Shown here piece by piece: positions 62,416 through 64,000 of a stretch of DNA of 64,000 bases (positions are counted from its first letter, which is position 1; every line of letters begins with the position of its first letter). A program made the position numbers and the translations under genes. Source of the DNA: Pyropia yezoensis (lineage: Eukaryota; Rhodophyta; Bangiophyceae; Bangiales; Bangiaceae); NCBI GenBank assembly GCA_009829735.1, contig CM020620.1:9378545-9442544 (forward strand), given 5' to 3'. Below the pieces are notes generated by a model. That model did no database searches and was not told where the DNA came from. It saw only the letters and a program-made list of their open reading frames with translations.

Positions 62416-63282
62416 AAGGCCACCCGAGTTGGCCCGCCCCTGCTGCTCGTGTCCAGTAACTGGCCAGCTCTCTTCGTGCTTGTAAGGATTTCCCCCCTAA
62501 TCCCATGCCTAATACTTAAGGGATAATATCTGGGACCTCTCCTTACAGATCCTGCCGAATCAACTCCTGGCAACATGGATCAACTCCTTGTATTGTGGGG
62601 CATGACGCGGTGTACCTTCCAGACGCAAGATGAGTCAGCCGCTGTCTCACGGTGTCTGCCGGCCGCACGACAGCAGCCATCGACAGCCCATCATGGCCTG
62701 TCGAAAGGCGCCACCGTCGGCACCCATGACGAGCCACATCTGCCACAGCTGGCGAGTCCGTTAAAATGTCCTCGCTGCAGCATTGCAGCGATGTGACTGG
62801 CTAGCCGGCTGGCCGATTCGGCCGACTCGATCGAATCGTGCTTACACGCCTCTCGGACCTTCGGGCCGACTGGCGCCTGGAGCCGGCTGGGGCGGCGCCC
62901 TAGGCGCCGCACGCCGGACCCCTTTGTTTGGGGCAAGCTGGGGCTGCACTCCTTTAGTGCGCACGCCCGCCCATGCTTTGTTCTGAGAGCCATGCTTTGT
63001 TTTTGGGCCGTTTTGTGCCTACCGGTGGAGCGACGGGGAAACGCATGCTTTGGGGCACCTCGGGTGCCCCGACGCGAGTATATAGTGCGTGAGTGTCGGC
63101 GCCACCGGGGGAGACCGGAAGGGCAACCACAGACACAGACCAAAGACGACCTTCACCCTTTGAACCCTCTCGATCACCACCGACGTCGCGCCGTCCTCTT
63201 CCCCAGACCCACCACCGTCACCACCTCCATCGTCTTCCCCGCACCCTGTCGCCCTATTGGCTGGCACGGGTCGCTGACACCA
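62416..63282. other. Intergenic, no gene recognised
   Basis: GC-rich in part, with short palindromes near 62795-62840 and 62890-62910. Confidence 0.4.
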
Positions 63283-63918
63283 TCACGAGTACGTTGAGGG
63301 CTGCCCAAGTGTGAGTGGTTCCTCACAGTGCTCCCCGCCCAGGCTCGCAGGTGCGGGCGTGTCCTCGCAGCCACCGCCCTCTGCTGCAGCAGCTCCACCG
63401 TCACCTCCGCTCAGCTCTATGGCATCGTCCACCATGTCGGCAATGTCACAGCCATCCTCAGGCACCTGAACCGCCAAACCGTCCAGCGGGCCGCCCGTTG
63501 AGGCAGGGTCGGCCCACGACGGCGTGTCACAAGAACGCACACCAGCAATGCGCGCCTCGCATGCCGCAAAGCACGCGGCGGTAGGCCCGTGAGCCACATC
63601 CACAAGGGCCATCGAAATTGCCGCTTGCTCAGCGGGCGACAGGTCCTCTAGCCGGCGCGCGATACGGGCGTTTACGCCCGCGGAGGCGGTCGCGCCCCCG
63701 TCGGCTTGGTTGCCGCCGCTGGGGCTACCGCTAGGCTCACTAGACCCGCCACCCTCGCGGGGTCCACTGTTCATGACGGCACGGCCGCCAGCGACCTCAG
63801 CCGACGCGGCGACGTCGCCGCCCTGCCCGCCGCGCTCGCGGTCACGGCGGACTCAGGCATCCTCTTCATTGGCCAAGTCGGCGGCATAGGACGCAAGCCC
63901 GTGCACCTGGGCGTAGTC
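63283..63918 (-). pseudogene. Hypothetical Ala/Gly-rich protein, 3' part, interrupted by TGA
   Basis: From ATG 63774 the frame gives 163 residues with a helical stretch (ARIARRLEDLSPAEQAAISM) and an acidic, Gly-rich second half. The same frame continues upstream of that ATG without a break to a TGA at about 63850, before which QVHGLASYAADLANEEDA is again protein-like. So this looks like the 3' part of a longer minus-strand gene entering from the right edge and broken by one stop, possibly CGA to TGA. No family is recognised. Confidence 0.4.
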
Positions 63919-64000
63919 GCTGGTGGAGCGCCGGCTGCGGCGCCCGACCCGGCCGCCGACGACGCCCCCACCGCCACGGACAGAGCGCCTGATCCCGACG

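Overview
This window looks like nuclear DNA from a GC-rich, gene-sparse eukaryote, most likely a bangiophyte red alga (Porphyra/Pyropia type). That is inferred from long poly-G/poly-C tracts, Ala/Gly-rich single-exon coding regions, a plant/algal-type LRR-WD40 protein, a fused two-domain chromate transporter and a cryptochrome-DASH remnant. It has no bacterial operon structure. About two thirds of it is mobile DNA.

Layout. 1-2077 is repeat-rich DNA with a candidate TIR element at 237-1711. 2078-10062 is Ty3/Gypsy element 1 on the minus strand. It is decayed: its gag is split by a MITE and it has lost most of protease plus the RT palm. 10674-18332 is Gypsy element 2 on the plus strand, with intact pol, gag carrying two stop codons, and no 3' end. 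18333-19456 is unidentified DNA. 19457-38097 is Gypsy element 3 on the minus strand, interrupted by a 500-N gap at 29125-29624. The sequences flanking that gap are the same ~7.4 kb twice, so this is almost certainly two unmerged contig ends of one ~10.75 kb element.

The most interesting shared theme is retrotransposon architecture. In both Gypsy lineages gag and pol are joined by a conserved G GGA AAC heptamer in correct phase for -1 frameshifting. Between pol and the 3' LTR each carries one or two long ORFs on the opposite strand, convergent with pol: 789 codons in element 3, and two ATGA-overlapping ORFs in element 1 with a TATA box just inside the LTR. In elements 2 and 3 the space between the converging ORFs holds an array of short hairpins.

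38098-49220 is the host-gene segment. It contains a 549-aa orphan ORF, a chromate transporter whose two halves are offset at an 18-C run, an LRR-WD40 protein gene whose frame changes at several homopolymers, and a 60-bp minisatellite. 49221-64000 is mostly non-coding or decayed DNA. It has a cryptochrome-DASH fragment, one intact and one dead PIF/Harbinger transposase, a decayed Harbinger partner ORF, further minisatellites, and a partial ORF at the right edge.
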